A DNA stretch of 60,000 nt from NCBI GenBank assembly GCA_037447655.1, contig JBBHKE010001855.1, positions 174,001 to 234,000 of the forward strand, read 5' to 3'. Positions 21,742 to 32,481 of this stretch are shown one piece after another. Origin of the DNA: Zygnema cylindricum. Taxonomy: Eukaryota; Streptophyta; Zygnematophyceae; Zygnematales; Zygnemataceae. Under the pieces are notes generated by a model. That model did no database searches and had not been told where the DNA came from. It saw nothing but the letters and a program-made list of their open reading frames with translations. Each line of letters opens with the position of its first letter. The stretch's first letter is position 1. A program made the translations under genes and the position numbers.

Positions 21742-22288
21742 CACCGTCAATCGCTATAAGAGTAAAGGAATAAATAGGGTAAAAAAAAAATTAGTGTTAT
21801 TAACACTAATCGGGATTTTTTTATTTTTTTAAATATATATACTAATTAATCCCTAACTGTAATTTGGGTTGTCCTGAATAATAAATACCCGCCCTTTCAA
21901 TGTCTACAGTAATATGTGTATTCGTACAAAATCTGACAATTCGTATGCCGTCGCGCTGTTCACACGGTCGACGGACGAACATATGAGAACGTGATTTTTG
22001 TCGACGAGTTTGCATCTCTTTCTTCCAGTGCACATTCACATGTGTGCGCAATAATGTTAAGTGTCTTTTTATGCCTTTGTAATTCAAAAAGTACCATTTC
22101 GTACGGAAATATCCTGTCCGTACGCCACACTATTTCCATCGCAGTGTACTTCCATTATTAACGCTAATTGAAAAAAAACCCTAATTAGAATAATGGAAAA
22201 AATAGAATTATGGATTGTATTTCGGGTTTTTTTGTTTGAAAAAAGGGCACCGAATTGGCGTTATATACTCTAATAGCGATTGACGGTG
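21742..22288. mobile_element. TA-flanked MITE, family C (547 bp)
   Basis: Terminal inverted repeats read CACCGTCAATCGCTATaAGAGT at the left and its near-exact complement at the right (actctaatagcgattgacggtg), with TA on both sides. The ends resemble those of families A and B (CACCGTG...CTATTAG). It has no coding capacity. A Tc1/mariner-type origin is inferred from the TA flank. Confidence 0.8.
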
Positions 22289-22375
22289 TAGTATATCGGT
22301 TATCGAGAAGCCTTAAAATGTGACATATCGATTGATTATCGCGTGTTCCCTCCGATATGCGACGCTATATTAGTT

Positions 22376-22407
22376 GCGTGGTTCACACTTGAAAAATGGG
22401 AAAACGG
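22376..22407 (+). repeat. left arm of a perfect 32-bp inverted repeat
   Basis: This 32-bp stretch (gcgtggttcacacttg...) is exactly reverse-complementary to 29114-29145. Sequences inside the two arms diverge at once after the 32 bp. This is what terminal inverted repeats of a DNA transposon would look like. Confidence 0.8.
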
Positions 22408-22849
22408 ATGTCATAAATTTTGGGATCCGTACCCCAAATTTCATAAAATGACAAAAAACGCGGCGGTGACGGTTGGGAAGGTAGGTTTCGACCATTTTGG
22501 AGCGTAGCGGCGGACAAAAGCTGTAGTTATATGCGTCAAAACTTGACAGCTGCGGATACCAAACAGCAACTGCCGTCCGCCATCGGACATCATGTTCGGA
22601 ATGCACTTTTTCGTTTTTGAAGAATCACAAAAACGAAGCGCACGGACGTGAACCGTACAAAAAAACATTCCCTTGTAAACTTATGATAAAACTAAAGGAC
22701 CAATCAGATAAGAGTACATGTAATGTACTAAAAAAAAAATACCGATAGAAAAAAAAAAGGGTTACCTTTTTCCCACTACCTTGTGGTATTGCTCCTCTCT
22801 TCTTTTACTGCAAAGCAAATCGGTTGAGACGAGTGGCACGCTTTCGGCT

Positions 22850-23145
22850 CGCTCCCTGTCTCTCTCTCCACTTCCCTCCCTCACCTGGCAGCTCTCTCTC
22901 CCTCTATCCATTTCCTCTCTCTCCTTTTCCCTTTCCTTCTCTTTCTCCCTCTCCTGTCCTTCTCATATATAGTCCACTGACACGCTTCTACAATTTTCCC
23001 TCTTTTCTCACTCGTTCTTTTTTGCTCTCCCTTCTCCTCTTCCTCGCGCTCCCACTTTCTCTCCCCACTCTACCACTGGCACCCTCTCTATCCCCCTTTC
23101 TCCTTCACTCTACCTCTCTCTCCCAGTATTTTCTTTCCTACCACC
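22850..23145 (+). repeat. CT-rich low-complexity tract
   Basis: Interrupted CTCTCC/CCCTTC-type pyrimidine repeats. The Ser/Leu/Pro frames here are artefacts. It could lie in the 5' region of the spliced gene at 24.8 kb. Confidence 0.8.
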
Positions 23146-23654
23146 CTTAATAGCAATACAAAGGAATTAATCCGAACTTATACCTAGAAGGTTTCTGAGA
23201 TACCCAATAGAAAAAAAATTTAAAAATAATTTAGTATGGAAAATTTACTTAAAATAGAAATGGATGTATGAATTAAAGTTCAGGCGAATTAAATTATAAC
23301 ACGAAAGGAAATGAATGCAAGAAATTGTACCCAAACATAAATCTTTTTTCTTAAATCGCTGCACGGAAAATATAGCATTCGCATTTCGCGGAAAAATGTT
23401 TATTATTGGATACAGGATCCAAAATTTGCTCACTGTTTTCCAATGTTGCATATCAAAACATTTTTTCTTTTCCTTTTTCTGAATTTTCTTTTTTCATTTT
23501 GTTCTTCGTACGGTTTTTTTTCACTTTTCTTCTTTCGGTTTAATATATAGAGGCATCACTTGATATTGGTCATGTATTGCTTTTACCATTTAATGACAAA
23601 AATATCTATGACTGGCAATGTATATATCCATATATACATTATATATGTGCATAT

Positions 23655-23985
<331 letters not shown>

Positions 23986-24816
23986 CCACTTACCCCTTAC
24001 TTTCTTTTTTTTTTACTGTTTTTGAACCTTTCATTTTTTATGTTTCTATATGTGCAGTTCTGTGATTGGTTACGAGATTTTTTCAGTTGCTTTTCGATAT
24101 GGGGTCCCGCCGATATCTTTATAAACAATGGGCGTTAAGAAAAAAAGAAGAGGAAGGGATACAAATAATCGATCCCAAAGAGTCGTAGATAACTGTTCCA
24201 TGTAGACAGAATGGAACAGGATCGGAGAAGGGAACGGTTCACTTTTCTCTCTCCATTTCCCCTTTTTTTTTAGGGTTTTTTTTTTGGTAGTTTGGGAGAA
24301 AATGAGGTCTTTCTTTAGATTTCAATAATAATTGTATTTACCTCAAATTTTGTGTTGTTTTCAAGTACAATTTGTGCTGTTTTGAAGGACAACCATTTTT
24401 TTTCAAACCTTTGTACAGTCTTAATAAAACTTTGGGTTTAGGAGGAATCTAAAAAGAGTAGTTTTTTTTTTTTTTTTTTTTACCTACGGGTGTATTTTGT
24501 CAATGTAGGTGCTCTTTTAGGATTTTTGAGTTATCTAAAGATCTATGTAGGAATGGCGTAATTTTTTTACAGGGGAATTTGCATAGGTAGTGGAAGTTAT
24601 TTGTGTTTTTTTTTTTCAGTTTCTGCAAGAGGTTGTGTCAATTTTCTGACAGATATTTTTTGGCAGTTTCCGGACGTCTTTGTAAAGTTTGTGTCTCCAC
24701 TTACTTAATTTTAGAGGTTTAAAAAGAAAAAAAAGAAATTTCATATTTTTTTCATAATTTTTCAATGGTTTTACCGTCGAACAAGGTTTTCCAATAACCA
24801 TCCTTATTTTTTTCAG

Positions 24817-26341
24817 GTCGTTCCTGTGCCTGAGGAGAAGGTGGAGAGAATCGAGGTCCAAGAAGCTGCCCAGAGGGCTGGATTCAGCTTGCATCTCAAT
24901 GAGCCAGGTCAGCAAAGTCGTAAATTATCATTTTTTTTATTTTTTTTTAAGAGGTTTTTCATGAGGCTCTGAGTTATAGATGAAATCATTTTTTGGGTTT
25001 TTTGAAGAAAAGAGGGAGAAGAAGGAAAACTCTGACTTTTCTTTTTAAATTGACTTCTGAAGAGACTGACGTGAAGAAAGAGACTGAAAGAGAGAGACAG
25101 GGAGAGAGAGAGCGAGACACACAGAGAGAAAAGGGGCGAGAGAGAAATGGAGAGACAGATGTAGAGAGACATGTTGAGTTACACCTAGAAAGACAAGACA
25201 GGAGATTTAAGAGACTGGGGGAGAGGGTGAGGGAGAGGGAGAGGAGGGAATGGGAAGGGGGAGGGGGAGGAGAGGGGGAGGGAGGGGGAGGGGAGATGAG
25301 TTAAAGAGAGACTAGGATGAAAAATACGAGACCGGAAAAGACAAGAGGGAGGGACGGAGGGAGGGAGGGAGGGAGGGAAAGTGTGCTGATATGAGGTGTC
25401 AGTGTGACGTGACACCCTCCAGGTAGCCCCCAGTCTGTAGAGGATGCGGTGAATCTTTTACTGTGGAGATGCCAACTGGCGGGTGGTTGGTGTACGGAAT
25501 TACTCCGGGAGACAAGTTTCCGTTGCAGTTTGGGAGAGAGGTGAGAAGTTGTTCATGGGTGGGAGGCCCCTCTGTACCCTTTTTTTTTTTTTTTTTTTGC
25601 TTTTTTTTTGGGAGGGGGAGGTGGAGGGAGGGGAGGTTATTATTGGCTTGTGACTCTCTCTACCAATTAGCATGGTTTGGACTAGTTCAAGTGGTTGATA
25701 GGCGTATTTATGGGATCTTGTCTTTTGCTTTTTCTTTTTCTCGGTATGAAATTTCAGCGGAGTAATATGTGAACACAATTTAGTGTGGTCAATATGTTAC
25801 AATTTGTCTCCGTTTGAAGGTGGTTTTGTGGACATAATTTTGTGGTTTTCCCTCGAAGGAGACACGGAGACACTCTTGTTTGGAATTTCGTTGCCTCAAT
25901 TTAATTTATTTAATCGTTACACTTTTTTTTCTTTTCGTATCCCTCTCTAGCTGTCTTTTTCTTTCACTTTGTTCTTCGTTTTTGGTTGCTAAAAACTTAA
26001 TTGCAAAATGGTGTGGCTCAAAAACTGGTCGTCATAATGAATCGTGCCGAGGGCTTTTTTGTTTTTTTTTCTTTTTGTCCATTTTATATTTTTCTTAATT
26101 TTTTTGATGGTTATCGTATGTTGTTGAATATATTTTTACCTAGAAAGACTTCCGTGTCGTTAATTTTTTGTAATTTTTCTAATTTTATGTAAATTTTTGT
26201 GACCTTTGAGTTCAGGTTGTCGCGGAAATTTTGTGGCTGCCCAAACGAGCGGATTGGAAAGCTTGCAAGCTGACAAAACAAGAAGAGACAAAAATGGTTG
26301 ATGACTTTAAGCAGAAATTTGAAGAATTTGATCTCATGTAG
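24817..26341 (+). CDS. 3' exons of an unidentified spliced gene
   Basis: Three exons join in phase. The first is 24817-24907, after tttttttcag, encoding VVPVPEEKVERIEVQEAAQR and AGFSLHLNEP. The second ends at 25540 and starts at 25434 or 25443 (both fit), encoding CGESFTVEMPTGGW and LVYGITPGDKFPLQFGRE, with a gtgaga donor. The third is 26216-26341, encoding VVAEILWLPKRADWKACKLT, KQEETKMVDDFKQ and KFEEFDLM, then a stop. Codon-level continuity, GT-AG sites and a non-repetitive protein against a T-rich background support a real gene. I do not recognise the family. The C-terminus is charged, probably helical, and has no membrane segment. 5' exons were not found. The second intron half holds a GA-rich repeat (25075-25380). 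Confidence 0.6.
25075..25380 (+). repeat. GA-rich intronic low-complexity tract
   Basis: AGAGAGA changes to GGGAGGG-type purine repeats inside the intron between the 24817 and 25443 exons. No coding content. Confidence 0.9.
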
Positions 26342-26344
26342 GAT

Positions 26345-27700
26345 TGGGTTTCTTTTCCATGTTGTCAATTTGTGAATTTTCAGGCTCTTTAAAAAAAGAA
26401 GCAATTTTATTTCAGCTGTTTTCGGGAAGCTGTTGATTTGCTTTTCCGAATGTTTTTTTTTGTCAATAAACAATAATTGCAAAATGCTCGCATTATTGGC
26501 CTTCTACCATTTCTTTCTTTGTTAACCATAGTGAAAAAAGCCGATGTGCCAGCAGTATGGTGAATATGGTCCACAGTAAAATTAGCAATTCGCCATTTTC
26601 GAACGATTGTTCAACTACACCACATATTATATACAAATTAGGGATGCTTGTTGATAATTGTAGATTTTTTGTTCTATTCATACTATTTCCTATCATGTAT
26701 CTTTCAGATTTGCTTCGGATGGAAAGGAGATACCAATATCAAGTCTGGTTTGGTTGTACGAAGTACAATAAAAGACAAAATAAATTACAAAGAAAATTAC
26801 AAAACATGCACAGTGGTATAAATATCAGCTAACTGTGTACTTAAAAATGTCAAGAGTTAAGTATCATTGTACAATATATGTCGAAACACTGTTTCCATTC
26901 CCTAAATTTACCTTTCTTTTTCTCTTGAGACACACATAAAAAAAAGAAGAGTAAAATTTACAACAATTTTGGCCAGACAGGATATCGTAATTATTATAGA
27001 ATAACTGGTTATTTTTCTTTTATCAATCAAAAGAAATCAAAGTGAATTTTGGTCCTTAAAACACCTTCCAACCAATCAAAAAAAAGAAAAAACTTGCAAA
27101 AAGTAATAACCGCAAACAACCATGACAAAAAAAAACCACCAAAACCAAGAAAAAAAAAAAAAAAATTCGCCCACACACATTTCTGTAAACATGTAAACAA
27201 TTTCTTGAACCTCCTCTTTCATCTTAAGTCACAATTTTTTGTCCCATTTCTTTTATGTTGCTCTCCACCCTGTCTATACTATTTTTAACGACAAAAACTT
27301 CGGTACATAATCGAAGTTCAGAAAATTCAAGGCTGATATCTATCACCATCCTTTAAGGCAGAAGCTACTGCTTTGAGTACATCCTCCAGAGTACGAGCCG
27401 CTGCATATAAATAAAAGGGGACATTAAAACAATCCAACTCTTATACAGTGATCGTAACTAGTGTGAAGGTTGGTCTTCTCTATCCCCAGATTTTTCCTTC
27501 CAGGCTATCTCATCGTTCCTACATCTCAGAAAATATCAGGTTTGCATTCTCAAGAGCAACAATTACTATGCCCAGCAACGCCTCTTAAAGAAATTGAAAG
27601 ATTCAGAAATTTATGTCACACTATTATTAGTTTGTTGTTGCCAGTTTCAGTTTTCAGTTTTGCAGTTTTCTGTTTTCAAATAAACAAATAAAAACACCAC
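26345..27700. other. intergenic, AT-rich, no gene
   Basis: A/T-rich with long poly-A and poly-T runs; no supported frame. It probably contains the 3' UTR of the gene ending at 26341. Confidence 0.5.
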
Positions 27701-28445
27701 AAATTCTGACACAAAAACTTCTAAAAATCCCAAAAACATAACACAGCTATTGGTACAGAGTTCAAAACTCGACTTTTCTTTCAGTTTGGGAGGCAAAATC
27801 TGGAGATTTTTAAACCCTAAATTCAGAGTTAAAAACTGAAGTTCTTTCCATTTTCGAATCCGAAAACTGAAATTATTTGCAGTTTCATATTAAAAATCAG
27901 TTTCTTTCATAAACAAAGTTAAAAACTGGAGTTAGTTTCTCCAATTTTGAACCCTAAAACTAGAGTTCTTTCTAGTTAAGAGTTCAAAACTATCAGTTTT
28001 TTTTCCTGTTTTTATCTCTCTATCCAGACTTCAAAATTAGGGTTTCTATTCAGTTTCAAAATACAGAAACTGCAGATTCTGAGTTCAAAATTTGAGTTTT
28101 TTTCCAGTTTTAAACCCTAAAATTGGAGCATTGTTTAGGTACATCTGTATCTAGAGTTCACAACTGTACTTTTTCTTCAGCTTTGGATATGGAAACTGGA
28201 ACTTTTCAATGGCTGAAATTTGTAATTTAGGGTTCAAAAACGGAGATCTTATATATTTTATGGATATTTTGAACCCTAAAACTGGAGATCTCTCCAGTTA
28301 CAAGATTCAAAACTGGATTTCTTTCCAATCTTAAACTCTGTATCCGGTGTTAGAAAATGGAAATCTTTTCAGTTTTTGATACAGAAACTGGAATATTTTC
28401 CAGTTTTGACCTTTGGAACCAGAGTTCAAAACTGGAAATTTTGAA
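27700..28445. repeat. degenerate CTGGA...TTCCAGTTT repeat field
   Basis: A field of many imperfect units built from aaactggag, a t/c-rich ttctttccagttt segment and aaccctaaa. Units are about 30-65 bp, and many contain short complementary halves (ctgga...tccag) able to form hairpins. There is no open frame. Confidence 0.7.
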
Positions 28446-30276
28446 AATACACACGGAACTCCTCACATAACATATTTACAAACATAATTCATAAAAATAA
28501 AAAAAAATCATACCGGGAAGGAAGAGCTGTACTTTAGCGAGGGAGCAGAGGAGAACGGAGGAGCGGAAGGGAAGAGGTTAGAAAGTTTGAAAAACCGCAG
28601 GTTTGTTTTTGCTCCTATGTTTGATGACGTCGAAGCCTGTGACGTGTCACAAGACACCTTCAATCGGAGTACGTGCCCCGTTTTCCGATGAGTTCTCAGA
28701 AAATCATCGGAATGGGCAAAAAGTTACAAATGCTCGCCGCGACTAGCAACGGAAAGAGGTTGGATAAATGAAGAGCCTTTGAAAGAAAAAGGAAGGTTTA
28801 TCAAAAATTTGGGACGCTGAAAGTGAAAGGAAGAGTGTGTGAGATGTCCGCTTGGTCCTTTCCTGCTTTTTTTTTTCGGGCACCCGAGGTTTTTTTTGGG
28901 GCATGTTCTAAGTTCCTCCGGGGTTATTATCGGTCTGTACAAACGTTTGCGTGGCAATACAGTTTGATTTGGAAGGCTTCGTACATATCATGTCCGCAAA
29001 GAGATTCCTTTTAGTACGGACAAGTGGCTCATATCACGACACGCTAGTTGACGTAGGCTAACGTCACGTGCCAGTTCACGGTGGACAAAAAAAAGTACCG
29101 TTTTCATACCATACCGTTTTCCCATTTTTCAAGTGTGAACCACGCAAGTGATTTAGTGTTTCTCCATCGAAACGGGGAGCAATCAGTTTCGGTGTTCTAT
29201 GTAAAAATGACAGCGCACGAATAAAGTCAACTAGTCGAACTTTTTGTTTAGGAGGAATCGTGCTCGTTTGTCCGCTGTGTTTTGTACGAACCGGAGATCT
29301 CCACGTGTCAATGAAGGAACACCCTTAAGCACGTGTGGTACTTGGGCAAGTCGTGTCAAAGTACAGTACATTACTGTACTTACTGGAAGATTTTATTGTC
29401 AAAATCGCGACGCTTAACCATGAAAGTACAAAATATGATTGGAACTGAAAACCGTTGACGACCATTGAAGGCAAGAGACCAAAATTGAAAATTCCTAAAG
29501 GACTAAACTTTACAAACCCTAAACCGCACAAAAGAAAACGAAAGGAAAAACGAATACCAAATTATACTTGCACTAAAACTACTCTGTACAGTGTACACTA
29601 ATTACAAACCAAATCCTAAGACAAAGTGGTAAAAAAGATACGATGGTTTACATGTACGGTCTACAAGTCTGTACAAAAAGTACATATGTACGGTGCTCGT
29701 CTTGCTAAAGAATATTTGGCTATTTGCGGCCATTTCCGTCGATATAGCAGATTCACCCAATCGCTGTCGTCGATTTAGTATTACGTGTCAATATTTCAAG
29801 TTTGACTCTTTCAGACGGACCGTCGCCATCCGTACCAAGTCCTTTAACCATCCGAGCCGTACGCCTGACGTTTTGTCTTTTACTAGATTTTTTCTGTACG
29901 GTCAGTGGCTTGAGTAAGCGTGCTTGAGGTCAGCATGTACTTTCAAATTTTGTTTTTATCTGAAATGCTATCATTCTAACTTATTATTGACAGCTGTCTT
30001 GTAGGATTTCGGCTACGATTTTCCTCAGTGTGAACAGCAAACGGGAACAGAGAAAGTACACATGGAAGTTTAGTGGCTCCGTATCTTTGTCGGAACCGCA
30101 GCGTGCTGTCTTTTTGGATGACGCCAGACTGTACGAGCTGAAATTCGGGAACTTGAGCAAAGTGATTGGACCCACGATAAACCCTCTGCGGCTCCTCATG
30201 GCTTTTGTGGCGGCTCATTCAAAATGGACCGTACAGTAACTGTACGTCATAGTACACTTTGTCAGAACTCTCACTA
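28446..30276. other. intergenic, no gene seen
   Basis: No supported coding sequence. It contains the right arm of the 32-bp inverted repeat and several gtacgg/ccgtac words. Confidence 0.5.
29114..29145 (-). repeat. right arm of a perfect 32-bp inverted repeat
   Basis: Exact reverse complement of 22376-22407. The arms are about 6.7 kb apart and enclose the unidentified spliced gene at 24.8-26.3 kb. No obvious target duplication flanks the pair. Confidence 0.8.
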
Positions 30277-30475
30277 CACCTTGAATCGTTATTAGCGTAT
30301 AGAAATTATTAGTGTAAAGAAAAAACTAGCGTCATTCATTCTAATTTAGTGCCAGGAGACGTGGCAGATTATGGTCCACGTTTTTAAATAGTGTAATTTA
30401 TAATATTTAAGGTATCAATGTCAAAATTTTGGGGTGCCGATATAGCGTACATAAGGCTAATAACGATTCACGGTG
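30277..30475. mobile_element. TA-flanked MITE, family B copy 1 (199 bp)
   Basis: Starts CACCTTGAATCGTTATTAGCG and ends CTAATAACGATTCACGGTG, flanked by TA. It differs from the copy at 42122-42320 by about a dozen substitutions with no length change. Confidence 0.9.
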
Positions 30476-30479
30476 TACC

Positions 30480-31419
30480 ATTCAGATACTATATGTAACA
30501 TCTATAGAATATGCTCAATTTTTTGACGCTTCTTTGTACGGTTTTCATGATGACCGTATGTATTTTTTCAATCGTGCTCGCGTCATCGCGTTTGACCGTA
30601 ACATCATTGGAAGTTCGCATTAACTGCATGAGACCATATAACCGTAGCGTGTCACGTTTCGTTTAGGTAGATCGTTGGCCGTACGGATAAAGTCATCGAT
30701 TTTTTGGACTATATGACCAGGACAGTGCTCTTGCGTTGCCCAATCCGCGAAGAGTGTCCCTACCGTGTCTCCGATAGCCAAAACCGTACAGAACTCTGCA
30801 AATTTATTGACAACACATCCAGGTAAAAAGTACAGCGCTCCTTCCTTCCTCAGCTTCTCTGCACGTGTCACGTCTCAGGCGGCTCTCTGATCTCTTTGAC
30901 CGAATCGCCCTCCGTTGACTCTACCCGCAATTGCAATCTATATTCCCGCATTTCCCGGAATATTGTCGAGATGTCCGCGTAGATAGTTAGTATACCACTT
31001 CCACTTCACATCCGTACTTTCCGCGAGCTGAAAGCAACCCTCCGTACAATCATATACTGCCGCGTGTCTTAGCACGTGCGCATATTACTCGATATGGACC
31101 CGCCAGTCTGTCGCTTCCCTTCTGCGAGTTTTCGCGCCATTTTTTGCGCTGACTTTGACCGCCACGGAACGAACGGTTATTGGCCTCCCTTCTAAGTCCA
31201 CCGGACGTTCAAAATTTTGTCAAATCCTCCGTTTCGCCCTCTTCCCGACTTCTTTTCCCCTCCTTCCCCTCCTTTCCCCTTCCCCTTCCCTTTCCCCTTC
31301 CCCTTCCCTCCCCGCCCTCTCGTCACGTCACGCGATGTTGATATCTCAGACTTAGTCTCTATTCCCTATCCCTCTCCCTATTCCCTCTTTAACTCTCTCC
31401 TCTCTCTCTTTCTTCCGCC
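30480..31419. other. intergenic and likely promoter of the VQ-like gene
   Basis: No gene. G-box-like cacgtg words occur at about 31074 (agcacgtgcg) and 30862. A CT/C-rich tract (31255-31400), typical of a plant 5' UTR, leads into the ATG at 31420. Confidence 0.4.
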
Positions 31420-32481
31420 ATGGATAGGACCTTCGCTCCTGATCCTCTCCAGGTTTCTGACATTCGCTCGAAAATTTTCAGAAACAAAGTATTTCCCAAC
31501 TCTCCTCGCTCTCCTCTCTCTCCCACTCCCTCCTCCGGTGCCTCTAGTCCAATCAAATTCGTCCACGTGGACTCTGCCACCTTCATAGCTCTCTCCCAAG
31601 AAGCCTTCTCCGACGATCGTCCGGAAAACTACGCCACCTCTCCTCCCTCCAATGCTGCCACGTGTCCTTCCCGAGCAAAAGCAGCCATGAAAATGTACCA
31701 AAACCGAAACCTCTCCGGTCCCCTCGTCCCGAGCTCCCAGGAATCCATGGCGGATTTACGGTCTTCGTGGCCGAGATCGGGATCGATTCCCCATAACACA
31801 CATAGAAACGGCACGCGTCAGTATTTCAGTGGTCCTCTCACAATGAGTTGTCTCAATGGAGAAACCAGAAATATTGTGGATAGTAAAGACTGGCAGAATA
31901 GGGGAAGCGAGTCGACGGGGTTCGAAAAAAAAATCGACGGGAAGCCGGTCTCTTTCCGCGATTCCCGGCCTCCGAGTCTTTCCCCAGGAGTGAGAGATTT
32001 GAAAGAAAGTGAGTTTAGATTGGAGACTCCCAAGATTCCCTTTTCTTTAAATTCTCCTCGTAACGTCACGCCATTGTCTTCGGCTTCTTCTCGACAAGTT
32101 TTGGATTGGGATCAAAATCTTGTTTCTCCGGGAATGTCGGAAAAATCGGAAAGATTCGAAAAATTCGACAGGTTCGAGCTCGATAATACGACCACGTCTT
32201 GTAGCTCCTCAGGATTGGCTGAAAAAAGTCCGCGAGTTAGTTTAGTGCCAGGTGTCAGTTGTCACGAGAGAGGGACGTCGAATAGTGTTTCCCCGTCGTC
32301 TTTTTCCCGGACCTCGACGAGATCTCAAAGCCGGAAGTTTCCGGTGACAGTGACAGCTCATCGACTACCACCGCTCCCATTGGCAGATTCCGTCATGATT
32401 GTGCCACCTGTCACAGAAGGGAAGGGAGAGGAAGTGGACATTATTTCGCGAGGATTGGCGGCGGTTGTGATTCGTCGATGA
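31420..32481 (+). CDS. VQ-motif-like protein, intronless
   Basis: A 353-residue, Ser/Pro-rich, probably mostly disordered protein. Residues about 44-66 read PIKFVHVDSATFIALSQEAF. This parallels the core of plant VQ proteins, in which a (I/V)xx(I/V)H(V/T) stretch precedes FxxxVQxxTG. Here the core is FIALSQEAFS: the F and Q are kept, V is S, and TG is lost. VQ proteins are nuclear cofactors of WRKY factors and are usually intronless and Ser/Pro-rich, as here. Repeated SP and SPxxP sites (PNSPRSPLSPTPSS) could be MAP-kinase targets. The start at 31420 follows a CT-rich leader. The ORF is long and base composition is higher in GC than its surroundings. The assignment rests on one short motif. 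Confidence 0.6.
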   Translation: MDRTFAPDPLQVSDIRSKIFRNKVFPNSPRSPLSPTPSSGASSPIKFVHVDSATFIALSQEAFSDDRPENYATSPPSNAATCPSRAKAAMKMYQNRNLSGPLVPSSQESMADLRSSWPRSGSIPHNTHRNGTRQYFSGPLTMSCLNGETRNIVDSKDWQNRGSESTGFEKKIDGKPVSFRDSRPPSLSPGVRDLKESEFRLETPKIPFSLNSPRNVTPLSSASSRQVLDWDQNLVSPGMSEKSERFEKFDRFELDNTTTSCSSSGLAEKSPRVSLVPGVSCHERGTSNSVSPSSFSRTSTRSQSRKFPVTVTAHRLPPLPLADSVMIVPPVTEGKGEEVDIISRGLAAVVIRR

